NCBI RefSeq assembly: GCF_902459535.1
Contig: NZ_LR699553.1
Span: 1,736,001-1,800,000 of the forward strand
DNA: 64,000 nucleotides
From: Paraburkholderia dioscoreae
Lineage (GTDB): Bacteria > Pseudomonadota > Gammaproteobacteria > Burkholderiales > Burkholderiaceae
Direction of reading: 5' to 3'
This document shows, one piece after another, positions 45,446 through 53,604 of this stretch; within the stretch, counting starts at the first letter, position 1, and each line of letters begins with the position of its first letter. The notes beneath the pieces were generated by a model, which made no database searches, was not told the DNA's origin, and was given only the letters and a program-made list of their open reading frames with translations. Position numbers and translations under genes: made by a program.

Positions 45446-47233
45446 ATGCGCAAATTGCCTTTCGCCACGACGCTTGCCGCGCGCAACGCCCGTCCCCGGT
45501 GGACGGGGCGTGCGCCTGCGCGCCGCCAGCATGGCGCCATCGCGATGCTCGCGGCGATCTGGCTGAGCGTGGCGATTGCGGCGCTCGGTGCGCTCGACGT
45601 CGGCAACGTGTATTTCGCGCGCAGGCAGTTGCAGCGCACGGCCGATCTGGCGGCAATGGCGGCGGTCCAGTTGATCGGCTCCACGGGCGGCTGCGCGACC
45701 GCCACCACGGCCGCGCAGCAGAACGCCGCGGCCAACGGCTTCACGGCCGGCAGCACCACGACCATCAGCACCACGTGCGGCCGTTGGGACACGAGTTCGA
45801 ACGCGTACTTCGGCACCAGCGGCAATCCGCTCAATGCGGTGCAGGTGAAGACGACCCAGGTCGTGCCGTATTTCTTCGTCGGACCGAGCCGTAACGTCTC
45901 GGCGACGGCCACCGCGTTCGCGTCCAACATCGACGCGTTTTCGCTCGGCACCGGCATCGCGTCGATCAATACGCAGCAGTCGGCGCTGTTGAACGCGATC
46001 CTTGGCGGCTTGCTGAACACGAGCGTGTCGCTGAGCGTGGGCGACACGCAGAGCCTCGCGACGGCGCACGTCAAGCTGGAAGATCTGAAAGTGGCGCTGG
46101 GCGCCGCGACGATGAAGGGGCTGCTCGGCACCACGGTGAGCTTTCAGCAACTGATGGTTGCGATGGTCACCGCGCTGCAGACGGGCGGCGATACGATCAA
46201 TGCGGCGATTCTGCAGCGGTTGGCCGTGGCTATTCCGGGTGGCCAGAACATCACGATCGGCGATGGCGTCACGTCCGCACCCGGGTTGCTCGCGCTCGGC
46301 CTCGCCAATCCGGATGCCGCGGCGAGCGCGACGGTCAACGCGTTCGATGCATTGCTGGTTGCCGCGCAGATCGCGCAGCGCAGTCCGGACGGCACCTTGG
46401 GCAAGGCCCCGGTGATCAACGTGGCGGCGGGGCTCGCGGGCGTGGCCGGGATTTCGCTGCAGATCGTCAATCCGCCCGTGCTGGCGGTGGGCGAGGGCGG
46501 CACGTCGGCCGACGGGACATACCGGACGAACGCGCGCACGGCGGTGGTCAACGCGAGTGTGAATCTCTTGCCGCTCAACTTGCCGACGATCACGGTGGGC
46601 GGCGCGCCATTGCTCGCGGTGACCCTATCGGCATTGAGCACGCCTTTGAACGTCTCGGTGCAGACCGCCCAGGGTAGCGCGTCCCTGACGTCGGTCGATT
46701 GCGAGAGCACCAAGGCGGCCACGAATGCCACGATCAAGGTCACGCCTGGGATTGCCGCGCTCTGTATTGCCGGCGACGCGTCCTGCAGCAAGCCGGTCAA
46801 CGTGGTGTCGTTGTCGGCGGTCGTGCTCGGCATCACGGTGCCGGCGGGGACGGTTGCGCTGAACCCGATCAAAGCCAGGCTCGATCCGGGCACGCTGACC
46901 CCGCTTGTCTTCAACGGTCCGTCGGGCAGTTTCGACGCCAGCAAAAGTGCGAATTCCAACGCCATCGGCAGCGATGGCGCCGTGCTGACCTCGACGTTGC
47001 TCAATAGCCTGTCGGGCGCGCTGGTCGTCAATGCGCTGGGTGTCGATCTAGGTGGCGTCGTGTCACTGATCCTTTCGGGCCTGACAGGCCTCCTCGTGCC
47101 GGTTCTCCAACCCGTCTTCAACCTCCTCGACGCAGTCCTCGTCCCCACACTGTCCCTGTTGGGCGTTCAGGTCGGCACCGCCACGGTCCACAACATGTCG
47201 CTGACGTGCGGCGTCGCGCAACTGGTCAACTAG
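45446..47233 (+). CDS. tadG: Flp pilus assembly protein TadG
   Basis: TadG is a large pilin-like protein anchored in the membrane and needed for pilus production. The N-terminal putative Flp-pilus-assembly region (RRQHGAIAMLAAIWLSVAIA, then LGALDVGNVYFARRQLQRTADLAAMAAV) is clear. The remaining 520 residues are a long Thr/Val/Ala/Leu-rich, probably beta-rich, extracytoplasmic domain. The start lies one base after the upstream stop, so it is co-transcribed. Confidence 0.87.
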   Translation: MRKLPFATTLAARNARPRWTGRAPARRQHGAIAMLAAIWLSVAIAALGALDVGNVYFARRQLQRTADLAAMAAVQLIGSTGGCATATTAAQQNAAANGFTAGSTTTISTTCGRWDTSSNAYFGTSGNPLNAVQVKTTQVVPYFFVGPSRNVSATATAFASNIDAFSLGTGIASINTQQSALLNAILGGLLNTSVSLSVGDTQSLATAHVKLEDLKVALGAATMKGLLGTTVSFQQLMVAMVTALQTGGDTINAAILQRLAVAIPGGQNITIGDGVTSAPGLLALGLANPDAAASATVNAFDALLVAAQIAQRSPDGTLGKAPVINVAAGLAGVAGISLQIVNPPVLAVGEGGTSADGTYRTNARTAVVNASVNLLPLNLPTITVGGAPLLAVTLSALSTPLNVSVQTAQGSASLTSVDCESTKAATNATIKVTPGIAALCIAGDASCSKPVNVVSLSAVVLGITVPAGTVALNPIKARLDPGTLTPLVFNGPSGSFDASKSANSNAIGSDGAVLTSTLLNSLSGALVVNALGVDLGGVVSLILSGLTGLLVPVLQPVFNLLDAVLVPTLSLLGVQVGTATVHNMSLTCGVAQLVN

Positions 47234-47243
47234 CCTATCCAAG

Positions 47244-48635
47244 ATGAGAACCACCACCAAAATCGAGGAACTCGATATCTACGTCTGGGAGGGCAAGGCC
47301 GACATCGTCGACCGGGTCGCGCGCTGCATGGCGAGCTTCGACGTCGAAGTGATCCGTGCTGACGATATCGCGATCTCGCCCGAGCGGACCGCGCTGCGGC
47401 CGTCGCTCGCAATCATCAGCGTATCCGTGATCGACAGCGGCGCGCTGATCCTGCGCGACTGGCAGGCGGCGCACGGCATCCCGGTAGTGTGGGTCGGCGC
47501 CGCGCCGCGTGAACACGATCCGGCCACGTACCCGTCCGAGTACTCGCATATCCTGCCGCTCGACTTCACCTGCGCCGAATTGCGCGGCATGGTCATGAAG
47601 CTCGTGCTGCAAATGCGCGCGCACAGCGCGAAGACGCACGAGTCCGACGCGATGATCGCCAACTCGGAGTGCATGCAGGCGCTGCTGCACGAAGTCGACA
47701 CCTTCGCCGATTGCGACACCAGTGTGCTGGTGCATGGCGAAACCGGCGTCGGCAAGGAGCGCATCGCGCAACTGCTGCACGAAAAACATAGCCGCTACGG
47801 GCAAGGCCCGTTCGTCGCGGTGAACTGCGGCGCGATTCCGGACGGGCTGTTCGAGTCGCTGTTCTTCGGTCACTCGAAAGGCTCGTTCACCGGCGCGGTG
47901 GTCGCGCACAAAGGCTACTTCGAGCAGGCCGACGGCGGCACGCTGTTCCTCGACGAAATCGGCGATCTGCCGCTCTATCAGCAGGTCAAGCTGCTGCGCG
48001 TGCTCGAAGACAGCGCGGTGACGCGCATTGGTTCGGCGACGCCGGTGAAGCTCGACTTCCGGCTGGTGGCGGCGACCAACAAACTGCTGCCGCAACTGGT
48101 GAAAGACGGCACGTTTCGCGCCGACCTCTACTACCGGCTTGCCGTGATCGAGTTGAAAATTCCGTCACTGGAAGAGCGGGGCGCCGTCGACAAGATCGCC
48201 ATCTTCAAGGCGTTCATTGCGCAGATCGTCGGCACCGAGCGTCTCGCCGCGCTGCCCGACCTGCCGTACTGGCTCGCCGACGCCGTCGCGGACACCTACT
48301 TCCCCGGCAACGTGCGCGAACTGCGCAACCTGGCCGAACGCATCGGCGTGACCGTGCGCCAGATCGGTGCGTGGGACGCGGCGCGCCTGCAACGCCTGCT
48401 CGCGCTCGCGCGCACCAGTCAGCCGGTGCCGGCCGAAAGCGTCGCCGAGGTGCTGGTGGACCGCAGCAAGTGGGACATGGCCGAACGCAACCGCGTGCTG
48501 GCCGCGCTCGACGCAAACGGTTGGCGGCGCCAGGATACCGCGCTCTACCTGGGCATCAGCCGCAAGGTTCTGTGGGAGAAGATGCGCAAATACCAAATTT
48601 TCGACGAAGAGCCCGAAACACGCGAAAGTGAGTAA
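47244..48635 (+). CDS. Sigma-54-dependent activator, degenerate receiver
   Basis: This 463-residue protein is an AAA+ enhancer-binding activator of sigma-54 RNA polymerase. It has an N-terminal receiver-like domain (1-125), Walker A GETGVGKE near residues 165-172 and the sigma-54 loop as GSFTGA instead of GAFTGA. Walker B GGTLFLDEIGDL, the RADLYYRL segment and a C-terminal Fis-type helix-turn-helix (QDTALYLGISRKVLWEKMRKY) follow. The receiver lacks the usual phospho-acceptor aspartate (LAIISVS at that strand), so it may not be controlled by phosphorylation. It sits at the end of the Tad genes and may regulate them. Confidence 0.88.
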   Translation: MRTTTKIEELDIYVWEGKADIVDRVARCMASFDVEVIRADDIAISPERTALRPSLAIISVSVIDSGALILRDWQAAHGIPVVWVGAAPREHDPATYPSEYSHILPLDFTCAELRGMVMKLVLQMRAHSAKTHESDAMIANSECMQALLHEVDTFADCDTSVLVHGETGVGKERIAQLLHEKHSRYGQGPFVAVNCGAIPDGLFESLFFGHSKGSFTGAVVAHKGYFEQADGGTLFLDEIGDLPLYQQVKLLRVLEDSAVTRIGSATPVKLDFRLVAATNKLLPQLVKDGTFRADLYYRLAVIELKIPSLEERGAVDKIAIFKAFIAQIVGTERLAALPDLPYWLADAVADTYFPGNVRELRNLAERIGVTVRQIGAWDAARLQRLLALARTSQPVPAESVAEVLVDRSKWDMAERNRVLAALDANGWRRQDTALYLGISRKVLWEKMRKYQIFDEEPETRESE

Positions 48636-48682
48636 TAATGAGACGGTTGTACTAAAACAAAAACTGTTCAAGCAGGAATTAC

Positions 48683-49411
48683 ATGGACCGAAAGTCGAAA
48701 CTACGACAGATTGCCTTCGCCGCAGTCATCGCGATCGGGGCAGCGCAGGGCGTGAATGCGCAGTCTCTGCCGGACAGCAGCGCGGGTGCTGGCGCCGGGG
48801 GCGGCGTTGTTTCCCAGCCGGGCGCGACGGTGGCGTTGCCGGCAACGCCACCGGCAGGACAGGCTCAGACGTCGGCGCTCACGCCCGACGAAGCGAAGCA
48901 GTCCGCCGCGGGCAATGTGGCGGAATTGCAGCAGATGATCCACGGCTCGGATCTGAGCGAATTGCGCACCACCTATAACGGTAGCTACGGCGCGAGCTTG
49001 CTGTTTTACGGCAAGGAGATGACGTACTACGTGGCGCTGTTCCAGCAGAAAAATTTCTGGCGTGTCATCAAGACCCAGGACGCCGCGCGTGCCGACATGA
49101 TCTACAAGGATTTCGTGCGTCAGACGGTGCAACTGTCGGACGTCGAGATTCGCCGCACGCAGCTCGAGGCGCAGAAAGCGTTTACGGAGCGGATGATCGC
49201 GTTGTCGCAAGACCGCGCGAACCGTCTGCAGGCCGATCTGGATGTGGCGCGCCAGCAGCAGACCATCGTGGCGAGCCAGCAGCAGCAGACCCGCGCCGAA
49301 GCTACGGCGCTCGCTCAGCAGAAGGCTTCCGCGCAAGATCAGTTGCGTGCCGCGCAGCGTCAGGTGCGTGAACTGCAGCGCCAACTGGAAAGCGGCTTGC
49401 CCTCGCACTGA
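48683..49411 (+). CDS. Exported DUF2968 protein
   Basis: This 242-residue protein has a signal peptide ending near QGVNAQSLP. A Gly/Ala/Pro linker follows, then the DUF2968 core (LSELRTTYNGSYGASLLFYG and YYVALFQQKNFWRVIKTQDA). A long coiled coil rich in Gln, Arg and Ala from about residue 150 to the end makes it likely to be an elongated periplasmic protein. It follows the sigma-54 activator by 47 bases and could be its target or part of the pilus region. Function unknown. Confidence 0.78.
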   Translation: MDRKSKLRQIAFAAVIAIGAAQGVNAQSLPDSSAGAGAGGGVVSQPGATVALPATPPAGQAQTSALTPDEAKQSAAGNVAELQQMIHGSDLSELRTTYNGSYGASLLFYGKEMTYYVALFQQKNFWRVIKTQDAARADMIYKDFVRQTVQLSDVEIRRTQLEAQKAFTERMIALSQDRANRLQADLDVARQQQTIVASQQQQTRAEATALAQQKASAQDQLRAAQRQVRELQRQLESGLPSH

Positions 49412-49659
49412 GGGTGACGGTCTGAAAAATATCGGGTGGGCCAGGGCGGCGCGGATCAACAGTACCGGCCGCCGCCCGTCACCAGCGCCGGCTGCGCCTG
49501 CTCAGAAAACGCGTGTCACGCATGGCACACGGCCTCGCTATTCCCTCAGCTGTTTGCGCGCGCACGAGCGTTCGCGCCTGACTCACCGCATGTACGGTGG
49601 TAGGGCTAATCTTCGCGGCATCGCTTCGCCATGTCCGCGAGAGAGCACTGCGGCAAGTT

Positions 49660-49848
49660 CTAATGCCGCTTCTTTCCCTCCGAAGGCGCTCCCTTTTCCT
49701 CTGCATGATGCGGATCACCCGTATCCACAGCGATCGGGTCGCTGGCAGGAAAACTTTCCTCTAGCGCCTCATCGAGCCGGCTGTCTTCCGATTCCGCGGG
49801 CGTTTGGGTTTCGGCGGGATGAGTCTCGGGGTGCTTCTTGCTGGTCAT
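49660..49848 (-). CDS. Small acidic protein with an ESFPASDPIA motif
   Basis: From ATG 49848 (CGGAGC upstream) this 62-residue hydrophilic protein contains LDEALEESFPASDPIAV. I recognise that short motif from many small uncharacterised proteins of Burkholderia and rhizobia. The rest is Glu, Pro, Lys and His rich and probably disordered. No function is known to me. Confidence 0.65.
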   Translation of the reverse strand: MTSKKHPETHPAETQTPAESEDSRLDEALEESFPASDPIAVDTGDPHHAEEKGAPSEGKKRH

Positions 49849-50176
49849 GACGTGCTCCGTAAGAAGAGAGTCGGCAATCCAGCATAGCGCAAAGCAGGCA
49901 TCGGCGAACATCGGCCGAACGGTTTAAGACTGCGCGCCATCCGCGTGGGCGTCAGAACGGCGAGCCGAACGGGGCTGGAGCCGAAGCAACTTCATCAGCC
50001 AAAACTTAAAACCGATGCGCATCGACTCGTTTTCCGTGTGTCGATGGAAAGCGGCGCGGAAAAACAAATCATTCGCCGACCGCGTGGGCCGGCGGACAGC
50101 AACGCATGCCGCAGGCCGGCAGTGTCAAGCTCGGGAGGGGCGCAACCAGAACCTGTGAACAAAGGCAGCGAACAAC
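49849..50176. other. Intergenic region with no clear gene
   Basis: About 330 bases contain open frames on the plus strand, but none has a ribosome binding site or a recognisable product. I see no terminator or strong promoter. Confidence 0.4.
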
Positions 50177-50404
50177 ATGAACCGGAAAAAAACCGCGTGC
50201 GCGCAGCGTCTCAACGCGTCACACGTCGTAGAAACAGAACTGGATCATCTGGATTGGGCAACGAAGCAGCCGGCGCAGCGCATGCTCGACGCCGTATATT
50301 GGCGCCGCCGCGTGCTGGCGGTTAAATGTAGATTCGAATTGACGGAACTGCAGGTGATGCGCCTGGAAAAAATCCTGCAGCGGCTCGGCCATTCAGCGGA
50401 GTAG
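50177..50404 (+). CDS. Small conserved-looking hypothetical protein
   Basis: This 75-residue frame begins MNRKKTACAQRLN and ends at the convergent hfq2 gene, about 20 bases away. It is rich in Arg, Leu and Gln with two probable helices (ATKQPAQRMLDAVYWRRR and ELTELQVMRLEKILQRLG). The ribosome binding site is weak. I do not recognise it; it could be a small DNA- or RNA-binding protein or a chance frame. Confidence 0.4.
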   Translation: MNRKKTACAQRLNASHVVETELDHLDWATKQPAQRMLDAVYWRRRVLAVKCRFELTELQVMRLEKILQRLGHSAE

Positions 50405-50424
50405 CCGAGCGCTGCCGCAGTGGC

Positions 50425-50937
50425 TTACTCGGTGCTGCCGCTGCCGCCGTTACCACCATTACCACCGTGATTGCCGCCACCGTGGTTGCCACTGCCATGA
50501 TTGCCACCGTCGCCGCCCGTGCCGAACAGACGCCGGCGGCGCGTCACGACCACCGGGCCGTCCGACGTGCCGCTGCTACGATCTGACGCAGGCCGGTCCG
50601 AAGACGGCGCGCCATACGACTCGCGCGGTTCACGCGGCTCACGATGATCGCGGGGTTCACGCGAACCGTGCGGCCCACGCGTGGTGTGCTCGCCATGCGA
50701 AGGACGCCCCGCGCGCGGAGCCGGACGCGTGCCGGTGTCGAGCTGGATCGTCGAGATGGCGCGCTTGTAGATGCCTTGCAGGCCGACAGGCGTGCGCAGC
50801 ATCACCAGATACTGATCGAACGACTCGATGCACCCCGTCAGGCGGATGCCGTTGACAAGATAGATCTCAACGCGCTTTCGTTCTTTGCGCGCAGCGTTCA
50901 TGAAGTCGTTTTGCGGATGCGATTCTGCGGAAGCCAT
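50425..50937 (-). CDS. hfq2: Second Hfq RNA chaperone with Gly/His tail
   Basis: Residues 10-75 are an Sm-like Hfq domain: Sm1 with KRVEIYLVNGIRLTGCIESFD, and Sm2 with the KRAIST segment in place of the usual YKHAIST. The remaining 95 residues are disordered, first Arg/Glu/Pro/Ser-rich (REPRDHREPREPRES), then a tail of GNHGG-type repeats. Burkholderia cenocepacia, as I recall, has two Hfq proteins, one long and glycine-tailed, so this is best read as Hfq2. The 170-residue frame starts at ATG 50937. It would bind small RNAs and mRNA. Confidence 0.85.
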   Translation of the reverse strand: MASAESHPQNDFMNAARKERKRVEIYLVNGIRLTGCIESFDQYLVMLRTPVGLQGIYKRAISTIQLDTGTRPAPRAGRPSHGEHTTRGPHGSREPRDHREPREPRESYGAPSSDRPASDRSSGTSDGPVVVTRRRRLFGTGGDGGNHGSGNHGGGNHGGNGGNGGSGSTE

Positions 50938-51289
50938 GGACAATTCAGGTTAGAAAAACGGTTGTTCGCCGCGATTCTACCCTGTGTGGGGGCGGAACGC
51001 GTCGGCGGGCGAACTGCGTCCACTATAACGGCTTGTGGGCGCATAAGCATCTGATAACTATTGACTGTAACGTTGCGTTACGAATCTGCGGACGAATGCC
51101 GCATTCTTCCGCCACTCACGGGCCTTCGCGGCGCGGATGGCGGAAAAAGATAGCGCCCGGCCGTGTCTTCGGCGGAATAAACCAGCGCCTGCCCGCGTTA
51201 TATCAGGCATGGCGGCGCTGCATCGTGCGCGTGGCCGACCGGCTTCTCGGCCCGCACAAGGCGTCCGGGCGCTCATCAGGAGATTCACC
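50938..51289. other. Divergent intergenic region, hfq2 / ECF module
   Basis: These roughly 350 bases hold the promoters for hfq2 (minus) and the small exported peptide (plus). The clearest structure is the palindrome at 51067-51081. TTGACT at 51061-51066 resembles a -35 hexamer, but no good -10 is at the right distance. Confidence 0.4.
51067..51081. promoter_or_regulatory. Palindrome GTAACG-TTG-CGTTAC
   Basis: A perfect 6-3-6 inverted repeat lies about 130 bases upstream of hfq2 and 210 upstream of the small exported peptide. Its half-site shares the GTAAC core with the hexamer cluster at 34916-34960. Candidate operator. Confidence 0.4.
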
Positions 51290-51427
51290 ATGAAAGTATC
51301 CCGCATTCTTTCCGCCGTTTTCGTTGTGCTCGCGCTCGCGGCCGGTACGCTTGCGACGAGTGCCTGCACGACCGATGGCAGCGCCTCCGGCACGAGCGGC
51401 GGCAACAGCAGTGGCGGCGGCTACTGA
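51290..51427 (+). CDS. Small exported Ser/Gly-rich peptide
   Basis: This 45-residue protein starts at ATG 51290 after AGGAG at 51279-51283. It has a signal peptide (MKVSRILSAVFVVLALAAG) and ends TSACTTDGSASGTSGG-SSGGGY. The Cys26 context (TSAC) is a weak lipobox, so it may be a tiny lipoprotein or a secreted peptide. It ends 14 bases before the ECF sigma factor gene. Unknown role; the position suggests a sensor input or target of the sigma system. Confidence 0.65.
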   Translation: MKVSRILSAVFVVLALAAGTLATSACTTDGSASGTSGGNSSGGGY

Positions 51428-51441
51428 GCGCCACACGCCGG

Positions 51442-51972
51442 GTGAATTTCGAAGCCGAAGTGATTTCGTGGCTCCCGCAGTTGCGCCGCTACGCGCGCGC
51501 ACTGACGGGCGACCGCGCCTGGGCCGACGACCTCGTGCAGGATACGGCGGAGCGAGCGTTCGCGCGCTGGGCGGCGTTCCGGCCGGACAGCAATCTGCGC
51601 GCGTGGCTGCTGACGATCCTGCGGCATCTCTACATCGACCAGTTGCGCGGCCGCCGCGAGATTGCCGTCGACGACGAGAGCGCGCCGTGGCGCAACCTCG
51701 AAGCGCCTCAGGGTGAAGTCGACGGTCTCGTGCTGCGCGATCTGCAGCGCGCGCTGTATTGTCTGCCGGTCGAACAGCGCGAAGTGCTGTTGCTGGTCTG
51801 CGTGGAGGAACTGTCTTATCAGGAAGCGTCGAGCGCACTCGGCGTGCCGATCGGCACGGTCATGTCGCGGCTGTCGCGCGCGCGCGAACACATGCGCGCG
51901 TTGCTGACGGAGGGACCGGCTCAGGGGCCGGCGCGTAAAACTACGCCGTTAAAAGTAGTGAGAAATCCGTGA
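51442..51972 (+). CDS. ECF-family RNA polymerase sigma factor
   Basis: This 176-residue protein has sigma region 2 (WADDLVQDTAERAFARW, then LRAWLLTILRHLYIDQLR) and region 4 (LPVEQREVLLLVCVEELSY, then GVPIGTVMSRLSRAREHMR). The start is GTG at 51442. The stop shares one base with the ATG of the anti-sigma gene, so both are coupled. ECF factors drive a small regulon, often their own operon, when the anti-sigma releases them. The stimulus cannot be inferred. Confidence 0.92.
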   Translation: MNFEAEVISWLPQLRRYARALTGDRAWADDLVQDTAERAFARWAAFRPDSNLRAWLLTILRHLYIDQLRGRREIAVDDESAPWRNLEAPQGEVDGLVLRDLQRALYCLPVEQREVLLLVCVEELSYQEASSALGVPIGTVMSRLSRAREHMRALLTEGPAQGPARKTTPLKVVRNP

Positions 51973-52823
51973 TGAATAGCGACGACTACGATTCCAGCTT
52001 GCCCGAAGGGCTCGATCTGCGAGCGCTGTCGGCGTTTGTCGACGGCGAATTGCCAGGCGTGGAGCGCGCCGCGATCGAGGGGCAGTTGAAACAGCATCCG
52101 CAGGCCGCCGCGCGCGTGGCCGCATGGCGCGCGCAGAAGGCTGCATTGCGGGCGCTGTGCGGGGCGCCGCAGCGCAGCGAGCGTGACACGCGCAACGAAC
52201 GCCGTGAGGACGATGCCGCCGACGAACCGGCCTTCATCGTGTTGCGCCGCAAGACGCCGTGGTGGCAGCGCGCGGGTGTCGCGGCCTGCTGGCTGGCGGC
52301 AGGCGCGGGGCTCGCGCTCGCGTTGGGGCCGCTCGCGCCGCGCCTGACCGGCGGCGCGTGGGGCGGTCTGGGCGGCCAGCCGCCGAGCTTCGCCGAGCGC
52401 GCGGACATTGCCTACGCGGTGTACACGCCGGAGCGGCGTCATCCGGTGGAAGTGGCCGCGAGCGAAGAAGAGCATCTGATCAACTGGCTCTCCAAACGGC
52501 TGAACCGGCCGCTCTCGGTTCCTTCATTGCAGGAATACGGTTACTCGCTGGTGGGCGGGCGGCTCTTGCCCGGCGAAGCGGGACCGGCGGCGCAATTCAT
52601 GTACGAGAACGGCAGCGGCGCGCGCCTCACGCTCTACGTCACCGGCACGTCGCGCGACGAAACCGCGTTCCGCCTGTTCCGCGAGGGCAACCGGCGCACC
52701 TTCTACTGGATCAACGACGGCATGGGCTACGCGCTGTCCGGGCCGATCGCGGAAGGCAAGCTGCGCACCATCGCCATCGACGTATGCAGCGCGCTCGGCG
52801 GCAAACCGGAGTCGTGGCAATAG
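51972..52823 (+). CDS. Membrane anti-sigma factor
   Basis: This 283-residue protein has a cytoplasmic N-terminus of about 95 residues resembling the anti-sigma domain (LRALSAFVDGELPGVERAAIEGQL). One membrane helix (about 101-125) and a periplasmic domain (PSFAERADIAYAVYTPERRHPVEV and YEYGYSLVGGRLLPGE-like text) follow. The usual HxxxCxxC zinc motif is absent: the expected region reads KQHPQAAARV, so it is a zinc-free variant. It overlaps the sigma gene and would hold it at the membrane. Confidence 0.88.
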   Translation: MNSDDYDSSLPEGLDLRALSAFVDGELPGVERAAIEGQLKQHPQAAARVAAWRAQKAALRALCGAPQRSERDTRNERREDDAADEPAFIVLRRKTPWWQRAGVAACWLAAGAGLALALGPLAPRLTGGAWGGLGGQPPSFAERADIAYAVYTPERRHPVEVAASEEEHLINWLSKRLNRPLSVPSLQEYGYSLVGGRLLPGEAGPAAQFMYENGSGARLTLYVTGTSRDETAFRLFREGNRRTFYWINDGMGYALSGPIAEGKLRTIAIDVCSALGGKPESWQ

Positions 52824-53073
52824 CGGCGGTCGCGGGCCCGGTCCTCTGCCGCGCCGGGTCTGCAACACGCGGTAACAGAAACCGTTCGCGCTGCCGCAGC
52901 GCATGCGGAATAGCGTCGCGAAGGGCTTCGTTTACTGCTTGCTGGATCGTGTTGTCGCCGCGCACTTGTGCGTGTTCACGGCGCGGTTTCGAGCAAGGCA
53001 AACCGACGGTGTCTTCACGGTGCCGACACGTTTCTTGCGGGTCGCAACGCCGGCGCGTCGAGGCAGCAAAATC

Positions 53074-53565
53074 ATGCTCACATTTCATCAGTTCGGCAGC
53101 CGGCTGTATCGCGGCATAGTCTGGTTGTGTCTGGGCGCCGCGTGTGCGGCGCCGCTCGCGGCGCACGCGGATGACGACGCGCTGTCAGGCGATGGGTCAA
53201 CGTGCCGGTTCGTGGCGGGGCAGGCGGAAATCGACGGCGTCATGCAGCAGATCACCGGCCGTGCGTGCCTGCAACCGGACGGCACGTGGCAGATCGTCGA
53301 TGACGATGCCGCCGCTCAAGCGCTGGCGGATGGCGCGGCTTACTACTACGATCCGTGGTACTGGGGCCCGGCGGTCGTGTTCGGTGTCGGCGTGTCGTTC
53401 GTGTTCATCGACCGCTTTCATCATTTTCATCCCATGGATCATGTGCGCTATGTGCGTGGCGTGCGCGGACCGTATGTGGTGGGCGGCCACGGCGGTTGGC
53501 ACGGCGCGCCGCCCATGCACGCATGGGGCGGCATGTCGCACGGCGGCGGTGGAATGCGCCGCTAA
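53074..53565 (+). CDS. Secreted His/Gly-rich protein
   Basis: From ATG 53074 this 163-residue protein has a signal peptide ending near PLAAHADDD. A small domain with two cysteines (STCRFVAGQAEIDGVMQQITGRAC) follows. Then come an aromatic stretch (AAYYYDPWYWGPAVVFG), a His-rich segment (FHHFHPMDHVRYVRG) and a Gly/His/Met-rich tail. It could bind metal through the His and Met residues. It lies 250 bases after the anti-sigma gene and 39 bases before the flavoprotein gene. Function unknown. Confidence 0.65.
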   Translation: MLTFHQFGSRLYRGIVWLCLGAACAAPLAAHADDDALSGDGSTCRFVAGQAEIDGVMQQITGRACLQPDGTWQIVDDDAAAQALADGAAYYYDPWYWGPAVVFGVGVSFVFIDRFHHFHPMDHVRYVRGVRGPYVVGGHGGWHGAPPMHAWGGMSHGGGGMRR

Positions 53566-53604
53566 CCCGCTGCCGCTCGCACGCGCGGCGGCCAAGGAGA
53601 TGCT

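Noticed and set aside
49945..50325. 126-codon frame before hfq2
   Set aside because: Low-quality composition, no start signal, and it overlaps a better small frame at 50177-50404.
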